DNA of 64,000 nt from Bradyrhizobium sp. Arg816 (GTDB lineage Bacteria > Pseudomonadota > Alphaproteobacteria > Rhizobiales > Xanthobacteraceae): NCBI RefSeq assembly GCF_029989365.1, contig NZ_JAPRAQ010000010.1, positions 124,001 through 188,000 on the forward strand, in the 5' to 3' direction. The notes beneath the pieces were generated by a model. That model was not told where the DNA came from. It worked only from the letters and a program-made list of their open reading frames with translations, and did no database searches. Positions 33,850 through 42,625 of the stretch are shown here, one piece after another; within the stretch, counting starts at the first letter, position 1; each line of letters opens with the position of its first letter. A program made the position numbers and the translations under genes.

Positions 33850-35076
33850 TTATTTCTTCACCAGCGGGCACTCGCTGTCCTTGAGCGGCTTGGCCGCGTC
33901 TTCGGCCGAAATGGTCGAGACCAGCTTGTAATAGTCCCACGGTCCCTTCGACTCCTCGGGCTTCTTCACCTCGAACAGATAGGCCGGAATGATGCGGCGG
34001 CCGTCCTCGCGGAGCGGGCCCTTGCCGAACAGCGGATCGTCGGTCGGGATTTCCTTCATCTTGGCGACGACCTTGGCGCCGTCATGCGGATTGCCGCCGA
34101 GAGCCTCGAGTGCCTTCAGGTAATGCAGGATGGCCGCGTAGTTGCCGGCCTGAGTCATCGACGGCATCGCCTTGTTGGTCACCTTCTCCTGGAAGCGCTT
34201 CGAGAAGGCGCGGGTGCCTTCGTTAAGGTCCCAGTAGAAGGATTCGGTGAAGGTGAGGCCGTGCGCGGTCTTGAGGCCAAGCGAGTGGACGTCGTTGATG
34301 AAGAGCAGGAGCGCGGCGAGTTTCTGGCCGCCCTCGACGATGCCGAACTCGGCCGCCTGCTTGATCGAGTTGGTGGTATCGCCGCCCGCATTGGCAAGAC
34401 CGACGATCTTGGCCTTTGAGTTTTGCGCCTGCAGCAGGAAGGACGAGAAGTCGGACGTGTTGAGCGGATGCTTGACGCCGCCGAGCACCTTGCCGCCGTT
34501 CGCGGTGACGACCGCGCTGGTGTCACGTTCGAGCGCGGCACCGAAAGCATAATCCGCGGTCAGGAAGAACCAGCTGTCGCCGCCGGCCTTGGTCAGCGCC
34601 TTGCCGGTGCCGTTGGCGAGCATGTAGGTGTCGTAGGTGTAGGAGATGGTGTTGGCGTTGCAGGCCTTGCCGGTGAGGTCGGCGCTGGCGCCGCCATTGT
34701 TGAGCAGGACTGCGTTCTTTTCCTTGGCGACGTTGCTGACGGCCAGCGCGACGCCGGAGTTCGGCGTGTCGGCGATCACGTCGACTTTCTGGGTATCGAT
34801 CCACTGCCGCGCGATGTTGACGCCGACGTCAGGCTTGTTCTGGTGGTCGCCGCTGATGACCTCGATCTTCCAGCCCTTGGCGGCCAGACCGGAATCCTCG
34901 ACCGCCATCTTGACGGCCACCACGGCGTTGGGCCCGCCGATGTCGGCGTAGAGGCTGGACATGTCGTTGAGCACGCCGATCGTGACGGTCTTGTCCTGGG
35001 CGTAGGCGGATGATGCGAAACCGAAAGCAGCGCAGGCAAGAAGAGCCGCGGAGCGGCGCGCGAACGTCGTCGTCAT
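33850..35076 (-). CDS. Branched-chain-amino-acid-type ABC substrate-binding protein
   Basis: A 408-residue periplasmic protein of the LivJ/K type (Peripla_BP_6). The signal peptide is MTTTFARRSAALLACAAFGF to AYAQ. The mature part starts KTVTIGVLNDMSSLYADIGG and has the two-lobe pattern, with VDVIADTPNSGVALAVSNVA and SWFFLTADYAFGAALERDTS. No permease or ATPase genes flank it, so it works with a distant transporter or as a sensor. Ligand unknown; the family binds amino acids, amides and aromatic acids. Confidence 0.9.
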   Translation of the reverse strand: MTTTFARRSAALLACAAFGFASSAYAQDKTVTIGVLNDMSSLYADIGGPNAVVAVKMAVEDSGLAAKGWKIEVISGDHQNKPDVGVNIARQWIDTQKVDVIADTPNSGVALAVSNVAKEKNAVLLNNGGASADLTGKACNANTISYTYDTYMLANGTGKALTKAGGDSWFFLTADYAFGAALERDTSAVVTANGGKVLGGVKHPLNTSDFSSFLLQAQNSKAKIVGLANAGGDTTNSIKQAAEFGIVEGGQKLAALLLFINDVHSLGLKTAHGLTFTESFYWDLNEGTRAFSKRFQEKVTNKAMPSMTQAGNYAAILHYLKALEALGGNPHDGAKVVAKMKEIPTDDPLFGKGPLREDGRRIIPAYLFEVKKPEESKGPWDYYKLVSTISAEDAAKPLKDSECPLVKK

Positions 35077-35181
35077 AAAGGGTTTCCTCCATTGTCAAAT
35101 ATGCGGACGGCTCTCTTGCGGAGCCTTGTTCCGGCTGATCGCTCTACCGTGTCCCACGGTCTGCGGCAATGCGCCTAAAGC

Positions 35182-35210
35182 CGGATGACGCTGCGGCGTA
35201 GCGTCATCCG
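35182..35210. terminator. Hairpin between the NHL gene and the binding-protein gene
   Basis: Arms CGGATGACGCT and AGCGTCATCCG pair perfectly over 11 bases around a seven-base loop. There is no long T-run on either side. It lies 34 bases upstream of the NHL gene stop on the plus-strand map, that is, after the leftward binding-protein gene starts, so it may be regulatory or a weak terminator. Confidence 0.35.
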
Positions 35211-35243
35211 TCGGTTAACTTTTGGGTAAAATGCGTCGAGACG

Positions 35244-36422
35244 CTATTTCAGCGCGTCCGAGGTCAGCTTGAATTTCTGGATGCGCTTACCGGTATCGAC
35301 CTCGGCGGTATAGACGTTACCCTTGGCGTCGACCGCCATCGCATGCACCCAGTGGAACTGCCCGGCATTGCGGCCGTTGTGGCCGAAGCCGCCGACCACG
35401 CTGCCGTCGTCGCGCTTGATTATCCGGATCTCGTTGTTTTCGCCGTCGGCGCTGAGCAAATAGGTCTGCTTCGGATCGGGCCAGATCGCGAGGTCCCACA
35501 CCGCGCCGTTGCCAAGGGTGTTCCTCTCGAAGAAGAACTCCTTCACGAAGGTGCCATCCTTTTTGAACACCTGGATGCGATTGTTGATGCGGTCGCAGAC
35601 GTAGACGAGACCGTCATTGGCGAGCTTCACGCAGTGGACGGGATTTCCGAATTGCTGGGAGACGGGCGCCTTGGGATCGTACGCCGCCTGCTTGCTGTCG
35701 TCGGGCTTGTTGCCGTAGGCGCCCCAGTGCCGCTTGTAGGCGAGCGTCGTCGCATCGAACACGATGACGCGGCGGTTGCCGTAGCCGTCGGCGACGTATA
35801 TTTCGTTCGCCTCCTTGTCGATCGCGGTTTCAGCGGGCTTGCCGAGCTGCGTGGTGTCGTTGCTGCCGAGGCTCGGCGCGATCTTGCCGATCTGGGCGAC
35901 GAACTTGCCGTCGAGCGTGAACTTCAAGATGGCGTTGTCGTTGTCGGCGTTGCCGCCGACCCAGACGAAGCCGCGCTCGTCGATCTCGATGCCGTGCTCG
36001 CGGCCGACCCATTCATAGCCTTCGCCGGGACCGCCCCAGGACCGCAGCAGATTGCCGTCGGTGTCGAATTCGAGCACGGGAGGCGCCGACACGCAGCACT
36101 TCGAGCGCGGTGGGTTGAGGCTCGCGCCCTTCTCGTCATCGGTGAGCGAGCGCGGACGATGGATCACCCAGATATGGCCCTGCCAGTCGACGGTGATGCC
36201 GCCGACCTGACCGAGGATCCAGTTATTCGGCAGCTGTTTTGGCCAGGAGGCATCGACCGCGAAGGTCGGGACGTCGCCCGCAGTCGCCCTGCCTGGAAGC
36301 ACGAACGCGATGGCTGCAATCAGGATGGAGAAGGCGTGAGAGACTCGTACGAGCGCACGGCCGAGCCTTGTACGACCAAGCCTTGTACAGACAAGCCCTA
36401 CGCGATCATGCCACGGCGCCAT
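35244..36422 (-). CDS. Exported NHL-repeat beta-propeller protein
   Basis: A 392-residue protein with an internal signal-like segment (HAFSILIAAIAFVLPGRATA) and then repeated NHL/SMP-30-like blades: GQVGGITVDWQGHIWVIHRP, GREHGIEIDERGFVWVGGNA, PAETAIDKEANEIYVADGYG, PVHCVKLANDGLVYVCDRIN and VHAMAVDAKGNVYTAEVDTG. These make a periplasmic propeller of the peptidyl-amidating-lyase/NHL type; enzymatic activity is not clear. The N-terminal 25 residues before the signal are Arg-rich and encoded by imperfect CCTTGTAC repeats, so the annotated start may be too early. Confidence 0.75.
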   Translation of the reverse strand: MAPWHDRVGLVCTRLGRTRLGRALVRVSHAFSILIAAIAFVLPGRATAGDVPTFAVDASWPKQLPNNWILGQVGGITVDWQGHIWVIHRPRSLTDDEKGASLNPPRSKCCVSAPPVLEFDTDGNLLRSWGGPGEGYEWVGREHGIEIDERGFVWVGGNADNDNAILKFTLDGKFVAQIGKIAPSLGSNDTTQLGKPAETAIDKEANEIYVADGYGNRRVIVFDATTLAYKRHWGAYGNKPDDSKQAAYDPKAPVSQQFGNPVHCVKLANDGLVYVCDRINNRIQVFKKDGTFVKEFFFERNTLGNGAVWDLAIWPDPKQTYLLSADGENNEIRIIKRDDGSVVGGFGHNGRNAGQFHWVHAMAVDAKGNVYTAEVDTGKRIQKFKLTSDALK

Positions 36423-36500
36423 GGCAACCTCCCTTTTTTGGCTTGCGGCTTGCTGCCGCTTGAGCGCGGGCAGTCAATCGCGGGGAGGCACGCGAGTCAA

Positions 36501-37241
36501 TCAGGCCGGCGAACGGAAGCTCATCAAGGCGCGCGTCTTGTAGTCGTAGAACTTGCCGGTTTCGGTCCAGTCAGGCGCGCACATCGGCACGATGAATTCG
36601 GCGACCTGTTCGGGCGTGTCGAGCGTCGCCGGATCTTCGCCCGGCATCAACGTGGCGCGCATGCGGGTGCGGATCGGGCCCGGGTTGAACAGATTGACAC
36701 GGAGCGGCGTATTCGCGGTTTCCTGCGCCCAGGCGCGGGCCAGCGTTTCCAGCGCGGCCTTGGAGGCGGCGTAGGGGCTGACATAGGCGGTGGCCTTGTT
36801 GGCGGCGCCCGAGGTGATGAACACGGCCCGGCCGGCATCGGACTGCTTCAGCAGTGGTTCCATGCAGCGGATCAGCTGGAAGTTCGCGGAGACGTTGACC
36901 GCCATCACGTCGGTGAAAGCTTTCAGTTCGATGTGGCCGACCGGCGAGGAGGGGCCGAGCACGCCGGCATTGCCGACGAGGATGTCGAGCTTGCCATAGC
37001 GTTCGTGCAGGCCGGCGCCAAGCCGCGCGATGCCGTCGGAATCGGTGAGGTTGAGCGGCACCAGCGTGGCGCTGCCGCCGTCTTTCCGGATCTCGTCATC
37101 GAGCTCTTCCAGCCCGCCCTGCGTGCGCGCGACAGCGACGATATGCGCGCCGGCTTTGGCCAGCGCCCTGGCCGTGGCGAAGCCGATGCCGCGCGAGGCG
37201 CCGGTGACGAGAGCGATGCGATTGGCGAGGGGTTTTGTCAT
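36501..37241 (-). CDS. Short-chain dehydrogenase/reductase
   Basis: A 246-residue classical SDR. It has the Rossmann motif TGASRGIGFATARALAKAGA, NAGVLGPSSP, and the catalytic Ser-Tyr-Lys as ITSGAANK and YVSPYAASKAA, followed by NPGPIRTRMRA. It uses NAD(P)H to reduce or oxidise a small ketone or alcohol; the substrate is not predictable. An SDR at this place downstream of purF is a conserved feature of many Rhizobiales, so it belongs to the core block. Separated from the next gene by 87 bases containing CCGGGacaagCCCGG. Confidence 0.88.
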   Translation of the reverse strand: MTKPLANRIALVTGASRGIGFATARALAKAGAHIVAVARTQGGLEELDDEIRKDGGSATLVPLNLTDSDGIARLGAGLHERYGKLDILVGNAGVLGPSSPVGHIELKAFTDVMAVNVSANFQLIRCMEPLLKQSDAGRAVFITSGAANKATAYVSPYAASKAALETLARAWAQETANTPLRVNLFNPGPIRTRMRATLMPGEDPATLDTPEQVAEFIVPMCAPDWTETGKFYDYKTRALMSFRSPA

Positions 37242-37328
37242 GTCCGTGTATCCACGTCTTCGCGGCGGGTTTTACAGACATGGATAACCGGGACAAGCCC
37301 GGCATGACAGAATTATTGCCTTTGAGCT

Positions 37329-37472
37329 TTAGCTGTCGCCGCCCAGCTGCATATTGTCGTTGTTAGTCCCGTTTCCCGAGCCGTCGGGTGTGACCTTCGT
37401 ACCCTGCCTGAATGCAAAGACGATGAAGCCGACCAAAAGCCCTCCGCAGAGAATGGCGATGGCCAGTTGCAT
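37329..37472 (-). CDS. 47-residue single-TM protein after purF
   Basis: A short ORF reading MQLAIAILCGGLLVGFIVFA (one membrane helix), then FRQGTKVTPDGSGNGTNNDN and a Gly/Asp end. It begins 15 bases after the purF stop on the same strand and so is probably in the purF transcript. The hydrophobic helix followed by a polar Asn/Gly tail is unlikely to arise by chance in this high-GC DNA, but the ribosome site is weak. Function unknown. Confidence 0.6.
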   Translation of the reverse strand: MQLAIAILCGGLLVGFIVFAFRQGTKVTPDGSGNGTNNDNMQLGGDS

Positions 37473-37487
37473 CGTCGCGGTCTTTCG

Positions 37488-38993
37488 TCAGCTCGCCTCG
37501 GCCAGCAGCGACAGCTGCCGCGGCTGCTGCTCGGTCTGGGTCTGGTCGGTGAGGTGGGTCGGATACGCCCCGGTGAAGCAATGATCCGAGAATTTCGGAT
37601 TGGCGGGGTCGCGGCCGGGCTCGCCCATGGCGCGGTACATGCCGTCGATCGACAGGAAGGCGAGCGAGTCGGCGCCGATGATCTCGCGCATCTCCTCCAG
37701 CGAATGCGTCGCCGCCAGAAGGCCGCCGCGATCCGGCAGGTCGATGCCGTAATAATCGGGATAGAGGATCGGCGGCGAGGCGAGGCGGAAATGCACTTCC
37801 TTGGCGCCCGCATCGCGCATCATGCGCACGATCTTCTTCGAGGTGGTGCCGCGCACCAGCGAGTCGTCGATCAGGATGATGCGCTTGCCTTCGATCGCGG
37901 CGCGGTTGGCCGAATGCTTCATGCGCACGCCGGACTCGCGGATCGCCTGCGTCGGCTGGATGAAGGTGCGGCCGACATAGTGGTTGCGGATGATGCCGAG
38001 CTCGAACGGCACGCCGGAATGCTGGCTGTAGCCGACCGCGGCGGGCACGCCGGAATCCGGCACCGGCACGACGACGTCGATCGGCACATGGCTCTCGCGC
38101 GCGAGCTGCGCACCAAAGGCCTTGCGCACTTCGTAGACCGAGCGGCCGTGAACGATGGAGTCCGGACGGGAGAAATAGATGTATTCGAAGATGCAGGGGC
38201 GCGGCGCCATCGGCGGGAACGGCTTGTGGATGTCCTGGCCGTTCTCGTCGAACACGATGACTTCGCCGGGCTCGATGTCGCGAATGAAGCGCGCGCCGAT
38301 GATGTCGAGCGCGCAGGTCTCCGAGGTCAGGATCGGGCAACCGTCGAGCTCGCCGAGCACCAGCGGGCGGATGCCGCGTGGATCGCGCGCGCCGACCAGT
38401 TTCTTGTTGGTCAGCGAAACCAGCGCATAGGCGCCTTCGATCTCACGCAGGGCGTCGATGTAGCGCTCGATGAAGCGGCTGCGCCTGGAGCGCGCGACCA
38501 GATGCAGGATCACCTCGGTGTCGGTGGTCGACTGCATCATCGCGCCGTTCTTCACGAGCTCGCGGCGCAGCGTCAGGCCGTTGGTGAGGTTGCCGTTGTG
38601 GGCGACCGCAAGGCCGCCGGCATTGAGCTCGGCGAACAGCGGCTGCACGTTGCGCAGGATGGTGGCGCCGGTGGTGGAGTAGCGGACATGGCCGACGGCC
38701 ATATTGCCGGGCAGGCGGTCGATCACCTCGCGGCGGGAGAAGGTGTCGCCGACGAGTCCGAGGCGGCGTTCCGAGTGAAAGCGGCTGCCGTCGTAGGAGA
38801 CGATGCCGGCGGCTTCCTGGCCGCGATGCTGGAGGGCGTGGAGGCCGAGCGCGGTGATGGCGGCGGCGTCAGGGTGGCCATAAATGCCGAAGACGCCGCA
38901 TTCCTCGCGGAGCGTATCGCCCTCCAGGTCGTCCTGAAGCTCTAGCGCGGCCGGGCCGAGATCACGTTGGGCGTCCTGGTCAGGGTGTCGCAT
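37488..38993 (-). CDS. purF: Amidophosphoribosyltransferase
   Basis: A 501-residue enzyme of the first committed purine step (PRPP + glutamine to phosphoribosylamine). After a propeptide-like N-terminus of about 31 residues comes EECGVFGIYGHPDAA, where the Cys after processing is the glutaminase nucleophile. The glutaminase domain has HALQHRGQEAAGI and NGNLTNGLTLR; the PRPP site is RIILIDDSLVRGTTSKKIVR. Length is normal. It is followed by a small membrane ORF and the SDR gene, and preceded by cvpA in the usual order. Confidence 0.95.
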   Translation of the reverse strand: MRHPDQDAQRDLGPAALELQDDLEGDTLREECGVFGIYGHPDAAAITALGLHALQHRGQEAAGIVSYDGSRFHSERRLGLVGDTFSRREVIDRLPGNMAVGHVRYSTTGATILRNVQPLFAELNAGGLAVAHNGNLTNGLTLRRELVKNGAMMQSTTDTEVILHLVARSRRSRFIERYIDALREIEGAYALVSLTNKKLVGARDPRGIRPLVLGELDGCPILTSETCALDIIGARFIRDIEPGEVIVFDENGQDIHKPFPPMAPRPCIFEYIYFSRPDSIVHGRSVYEVRKAFGAQLARESHVPIDVVVPVPDSGVPAAVGYSQHSGVPFELGIIRNHYVGRTFIQPTQAIRESGVRMKHSANRAAIEGKRIILIDDSLVRGTTSKKIVRMMRDAGAKEVHFRLASPPILYPDYYGIDLPDRGGLLAATHSLEEMREIIGADSLAFLSIDGMYRAMGEPGRDPANPKFSDHCFTGAYPTHLTDQTQTEQQPRQLSLLAEAS

Positions 38994-39021
38994 CTCGTCC
39001 GCGCCTCTCTTTAGGGCCTAA

Positions 39022-39651
39022 TCAACGCGCCGCAGGTTTCTCGATCAGCTTCTTGAGGCTGTCACGAGCAGGTTTACTGTATCCGTCGCCACTGCCCGAA
39101 GGCTGCTGCTCGGAATCAGCTTGATCATCATCTGGTTTGTTTTTCTTGAATCTCTTCAAGATGGTGTTCTCGGGGTCGTCAGGCAAGAGGGCCATCAGCC
39201 AATCGCCGGTTCCCTGGAGCACCACGCGGGATTTTGCCCCCGTGACCCAGTCCGGACGCTGCTTGTCCGGCACCAGCCAGGTGAAGAACAGGAACGCGAC
39301 CACGACGATCAAAAGCCCGCGAGCGAGGCCAAACAGGAAGCCCAGGGTGCGGTCCAGCGCGCCGATGCGCGAATCCAGGATCATGTCGGAGATCCGGACC
39401 GTGATCACGGAGACCACGACCAGGGTGCCCACGAACACGCCGGCGACCACGACGACGCTCGCGACCGTGTCGTTGTTGAAATAGGTCTTTGCGGTCGGCA
39501 GCAGCTTCGAGAACGAGTACAGCGTCACGATCGCCGCAGCGCCCCAGGCCGCGATCGACAGGATTTCACGCATGAAGCCGCGGACCATGGCGAGCAGGCC
39601 CGAGATCAGCATCACACCGAGCAGGATCAGGTCGAGGAGTGTTACTGGCAT
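39022..39651 (-). CDS. cvpA: CvpA-family membrane protein
   Basis: A 209-residue protein with four to five TM segments (LLDLILLGVMLISGLLAMVR, EILSIAAWGAAAIVTLYSFS, VASVVVVAGVFVGTLVVVSV, GFLFGLARGLLIVVVAFLFF) and a charged, unstructured tail. CvpA is needed for colicin V production in E. coli and supports envelope integrity under bile/deoxycholate stress elsewhere. Order radA-cvpA-purF is the conserved rhizobial arrangement. Confidence 0.9.
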   Translation of the reverse strand: MPVTLLDLILLGVMLISGLLAMVRGFMREILSIAAWGAAAIVTLYSFSKLLPTAKTYFNNDTVASVVVVAGVFVGTLVVVSVITVRISDMILDSRIGALDRTLGFLFGLARGLLIVVVAFLFFTWLVPDKQRPDWVTGAKSRVVLQGTGDWLMALLPDDPENTILKRFKKNKPDDDQADSEQQPSGSGDGYSKPARDSLKKLIEKPAAR

Positions 39652-39816
39652 CGGCTGGTCGGGTCCGCTCGTACTTCAAGGTGCTCAGCGAATCGGTGTT
39701 TGGCCGTGGCCTTAAGTGAGGGCCAGACGGCGTTCCCGGCAAGGCCGCAACCACGCAATCCCATGCTGCTTTTGTGACGGCTGTATAGCGGCGGGGGCGG
39801 AGGACGTCACCTCCAC

Positions 39817-41265
39817 CTAACCCTCTCCACGGCGGAATCTTGCCGGTGTGGCATTTTTCTCCGCCGGCGGGCTCTGTTCGCCGCGGCGAGAGCCCCGGGC
39901 CGCGATCTCGGCCACCAGCGTCGTCAGGCTGTTGATCGCGTTCAGGGACAGTCCGGCGTCGCCGCCAGCATCGCCGCCCCGGGCCGATTCGGGCAGCACG
40001 GCGCGCTTGAAGCCGAGCTTGACCGCTTCCTTGAGCCGGGCCGGGGTCTGCGCCACCGGGCGGATGACGCCGGAGAGCGAAATCTCGCCGAAATAGACCG
40101 CATCGGTGGGTAACTGCGCATTAACCAGGGATGAAACCAGTGCGGCCGCGGCGGCCATATCGGCCGCCGGCTCGTGGATGCGCAGGCCGCCCGCGACGTT
40201 CAGATAGACGTCGTGGCCGGACAGCTTGACCCCGCAATGGGCCTCCAGCACCGCCAGCACCATGGAGAGCCTGCTCTGATCCCAGCCGACCACGGCCCGG
40301 CGCGGGGTGCCGAGCGAGGTCGGGGCCACCAAGGCCTGCAATTCGACCAGAACGGGCCTCGTGCCCTCGATGCCCGCGAAGACTGCGGTGCCCGGCGTGC
40401 CCAGATCGCGCTCGGACAGGAACAGTTCGGACGGATTGGTGACCTCGCGCAGGCCAAGGCCGGTCATCTCGAACACGCCGATCTCGTCGGTCGGGCCGAA
40501 GCGGTTCTTCACGGCGCGCAGGATGCGGAATTGCTGCGAACCTTCGCCCTCGAAGGACAGCACCGCATCGACCATGTGCTCGACCACGCGGGGGCCGGCG
40601 ATCTGGCCGTCCTTGGTGACATGGCCGACCAGGATGATGGCCGCGCCGGTCTTCTTGGCGAAACGAATGAGCGCCTGCGCCGAGGCGCGCACCTGGGTGA
40701 CCGTGCCGGGCGCGGATTCCACCGTGTCAGTCCACATGGTCTGGATCGAATCGATCACGATCAGCCGCGGCACCGCGCCTTCCGACAGCGTCGAGACGAT
40801 GTCCTCGACCGAGGTCTCGGCCGCAAGCTGCACCGGCGCGTCCGACAGCCCGAGGCGCTCGGCGCGCAGGCGCACCTGGGCGACCGCCTCTTCGCCGGAG
40901 ATGTAGACGATGCGGTGGCCGGCGCGCGCCATCATGCTGGTGGCCTGCGTCAGCAGCGTCGACTTGCCGATGCCGGGATCGCCGCCGACCAGCAGCACCG
41001 AGCCGCGGACGAAGCCGCCACCGGTGACGCGGTCGAGCTCGGTCATGCCCGAGGACAGGCGAGGAGCGTCCTGGGTCTTCCCCGACAGGCTCTCCAGCGC
41101 AAACGTCCGTCCCTTGCGCTTGGAGCGGATCGAGACCGGCACGCTGCCGGACGTATCCTCCTCGGCAAGGGTGTTCCACTCGCCGCAGGATTCGCACTTG
41201 CCCTGCCAGCGGTTATAGGCCGCGCCGCAGTTCTGGCAGACGAAGGAAAGCGTGTTCTTGGCCAT
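39817..41265 (-). CDS. radA: DNA repair/recombination ATPase RadA
   Basis: A 482-residue branch-migration factor. It has an N-terminal zinc finger (CQNCGAAYNRWQGKCESCGE), a RecA-like core with GGDPGIGKSTLLTQA (Walker A), LIVIDSIQTMW (Walker B) and the RadA-specific KNRFGPTDEIGVFEM, and a C-terminal Lon-like domain (SGHDVYLNVAGGLRIHEPAA). Length is typical plus a short basic tail. It aids processing of recombination intermediates. In many Rhizobiales alr lies next to it; here alr is about 12 kb away. Confidence 0.95.
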   Translation of the reverse strand: MAKNTLSFVCQNCGAAYNRWQGKCESCGEWNTLAEEDTSGSVPVSIRSKRKGRTFALESLSGKTQDAPRLSSGMTELDRVTGGGFVRGSVLLVGGDPGIGKSTLLTQATSMMARAGHRIVYISGEEAVAQVRLRAERLGLSDAPVQLAAETSVEDIVSTLSEGAVPRLIVIDSIQTMWTDTVESAPGTVTQVRASAQALIRFAKKTGAAIILVGHVTKDGQIAGPRVVEHMVDAVLSFEGEGSQQFRILRAVKNRFGPTDEIGVFEMTGLGLREVTNPSELFLSERDLGTPGTAVFAGIEGTRPVLVELQALVAPTSLGTPRRAVVGWDQSRLSMVLAVLEAHCGVKLSGHDVYLNVAGGLRIHEPAADMAAAAALVSSLVNAQLPTDAVYFGEISLSGVIRPVAQTPARLKEAVKLGFKRAVLPESARGGDAGGDAGLSLNAINSLTTLVAEIAARGSRRGEQSPPAEKNATPARFRRGEG

Positions 41266-41455
41266 GGGGACAGCGAGTCGTGGGTTTCAGGTTTGCTGAT
41301 AGCACGGAATGACGGGTGGAGACGGCGATCGCCAGCATCCCCATTAGCCCAATTCAGCGCAGCCGATACACCCTTTGTTAGCTCTACGCCGCCGCGCCGC
41401 TCCGGACTTTGCCAAATGTTAGCGGACGCGGGTCCAGGTTCGAAACCAATACGGG

Positions 41456-42625
41456 ATGGCGAAACGAATGACGGTAGTCTTGCGGATAATGCTCGCTGTG
41501 GGCATGGCCTGCGGCTTTCTTATGCCGGTTGGCGGCGCCGTTGCGGCCGACGCCGGGCGTCTCAATATCGTTTTCGTCAACCCCGGCAAGACCGGCGAGG
41601 TCTACTGGGACATGGTCGCGCAGACCATGCAGGCCGCGGGCCGCAAGCTCGACGCGCATGTCGAGGTGCTGACCAGCGAGCGGAACTACCGCACCATGCA
41701 GGAGCTTGGCTTCGGCGTGGTGGCACGCGCCGACAAGCCGGACTTCCTCATCCTGTCGAACGAGGAATCCGCCGCCGTTCCCATCCTGGAGGCGGCCGAG
41801 GCCGCCGGGGTCAAGACGCTGCTGCTCTCGAACCCGCTGATCGGTGACGACGCCGCGCGCCTCGGACCGCCCCGGCAAAAGCTCAAGACCTGGCTCGGTG
41901 ACATCACGACGGATCTCCAGACCGCGGGCGCGAGGATGGCCAATGCCCTGATCAGCGCGGCGCGCGCCGAGAAATGGCAGAGTCCGGACGGCAAGATCCA
42001 CATTCTCGGCATCGGTGGCGACGAGATCACGCCGGCCTCGATCGCCCGCAACGCCGGTCTCAAGCTCGCGGTGGAGGCCGCGCCCGATGTGGTGGTGGAC
42101 CGGATGCTGTTCGCCAACTGGACCCAGTCGGAGGCAGAGCAGGTCACCAGGAATTATCTGAGCTGGGCCGCGCGCAAGGAAATCCGGCCTGCCGGCATCT
42201 GGGCCGGAAACGATCCGATGGCGCTTGGCGCGCTTCGCGCGGTGGTCGCTGCCGGCCTCACGCCCGGCCGAAACATCCAGCTGGTTGGCCTCAACTGGTC
42301 GGAGGACGCGCTGCGCGAGATCAAGGCGGGCCGTCTGCTCATGACCGATGGCGGACATTTCCTGCTCGGCGGCTGGTCGATCGTCCTCCTGCGCGACTAC
42401 GCCGACGGCTGCGATTTCGCGGCCGCATCGCCCCGCGTCGAGGCCAAGACGTCGGCGATCACGCGCGACAATCTCGCTGCGGTCGGAGACCTCATCAAGA
42501 CGCGCGCCTTCGATCGGATCGATTTCGCGCGCTTCAGGGCGAGGGCAGGGCGCTGCGGCCAGTACGATTTCTCCATCGATGCGCTCATCTCTTCGCTGAC
42601 GCTTCCGGAAGGCGCTGCCGACTGA
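41456..42625 (+). CDS. Periplasmic sugar-type binding protein coupled to a GGDEF-EAL gene
   Basis: A 389-residue protein with a signal peptide (MTVVLRIMLAVGMACGFLMP to AVAAD) and a Peripla_BP_4-type two-lobe domain (NIVFVNPGKTGEVYWDMVAQ, ILSNEESAAVPILEAAEAAG, GIWAGNDPMALGALRAVVAA). Its stop overlaps the ATG of a membrane GGDEF-EAL protein (TGATG), so the two are made together. No ABC permease or ATPase is nearby. This suggests the binding protein presents a ligand to the signalling protein rather than feeding a transporter. Confidence 0.8.
   Translation: MAKRMTVVLRIMLAVGMACGFLMPVGGAVAADAGRLNIVFVNPGKTGEVYWDMVAQTMQAAGRKLDAHVEVLTSERNYRTMQELGFGVVARADKPDFLILSNEESAAVPILEAAEAAGVKTLLLSNPLIGDDAARLGPPRQKLKTWLGDITTDLQTAGARMANALISAARAEKWQSPDGKIHILGIGGDEITPASIARNAGLKLAVEAAPDVVVDRMLFANWTQSEAEQVTRNYLSWAARKEIRPAGIWAGNDPMALGALRAVVAAGLTPGRNIQLVGLNWSEDALREIKAGRLLMTDGGHFLLGGWSIVLLRDYADGCDFAAASPRVEAKTSAITRDNLAAVGDLIKTRAFDRIDFARFRARAGRCGQYDFSIDALISSLTLPEGAAD

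Noticed and set aside
32419..34419. A 666-codon plus-strand frame
   Set aside because: It overlaps der, the MFS gene and a binding-protein gene in the wrong frame and shows no family signature.
35343..37307. A 654-codon plus-strand frame
   Set aside because: It covers the NHL and SDR genes on the other strand; composition is typical of antisense open frames in GC-rich DNA.
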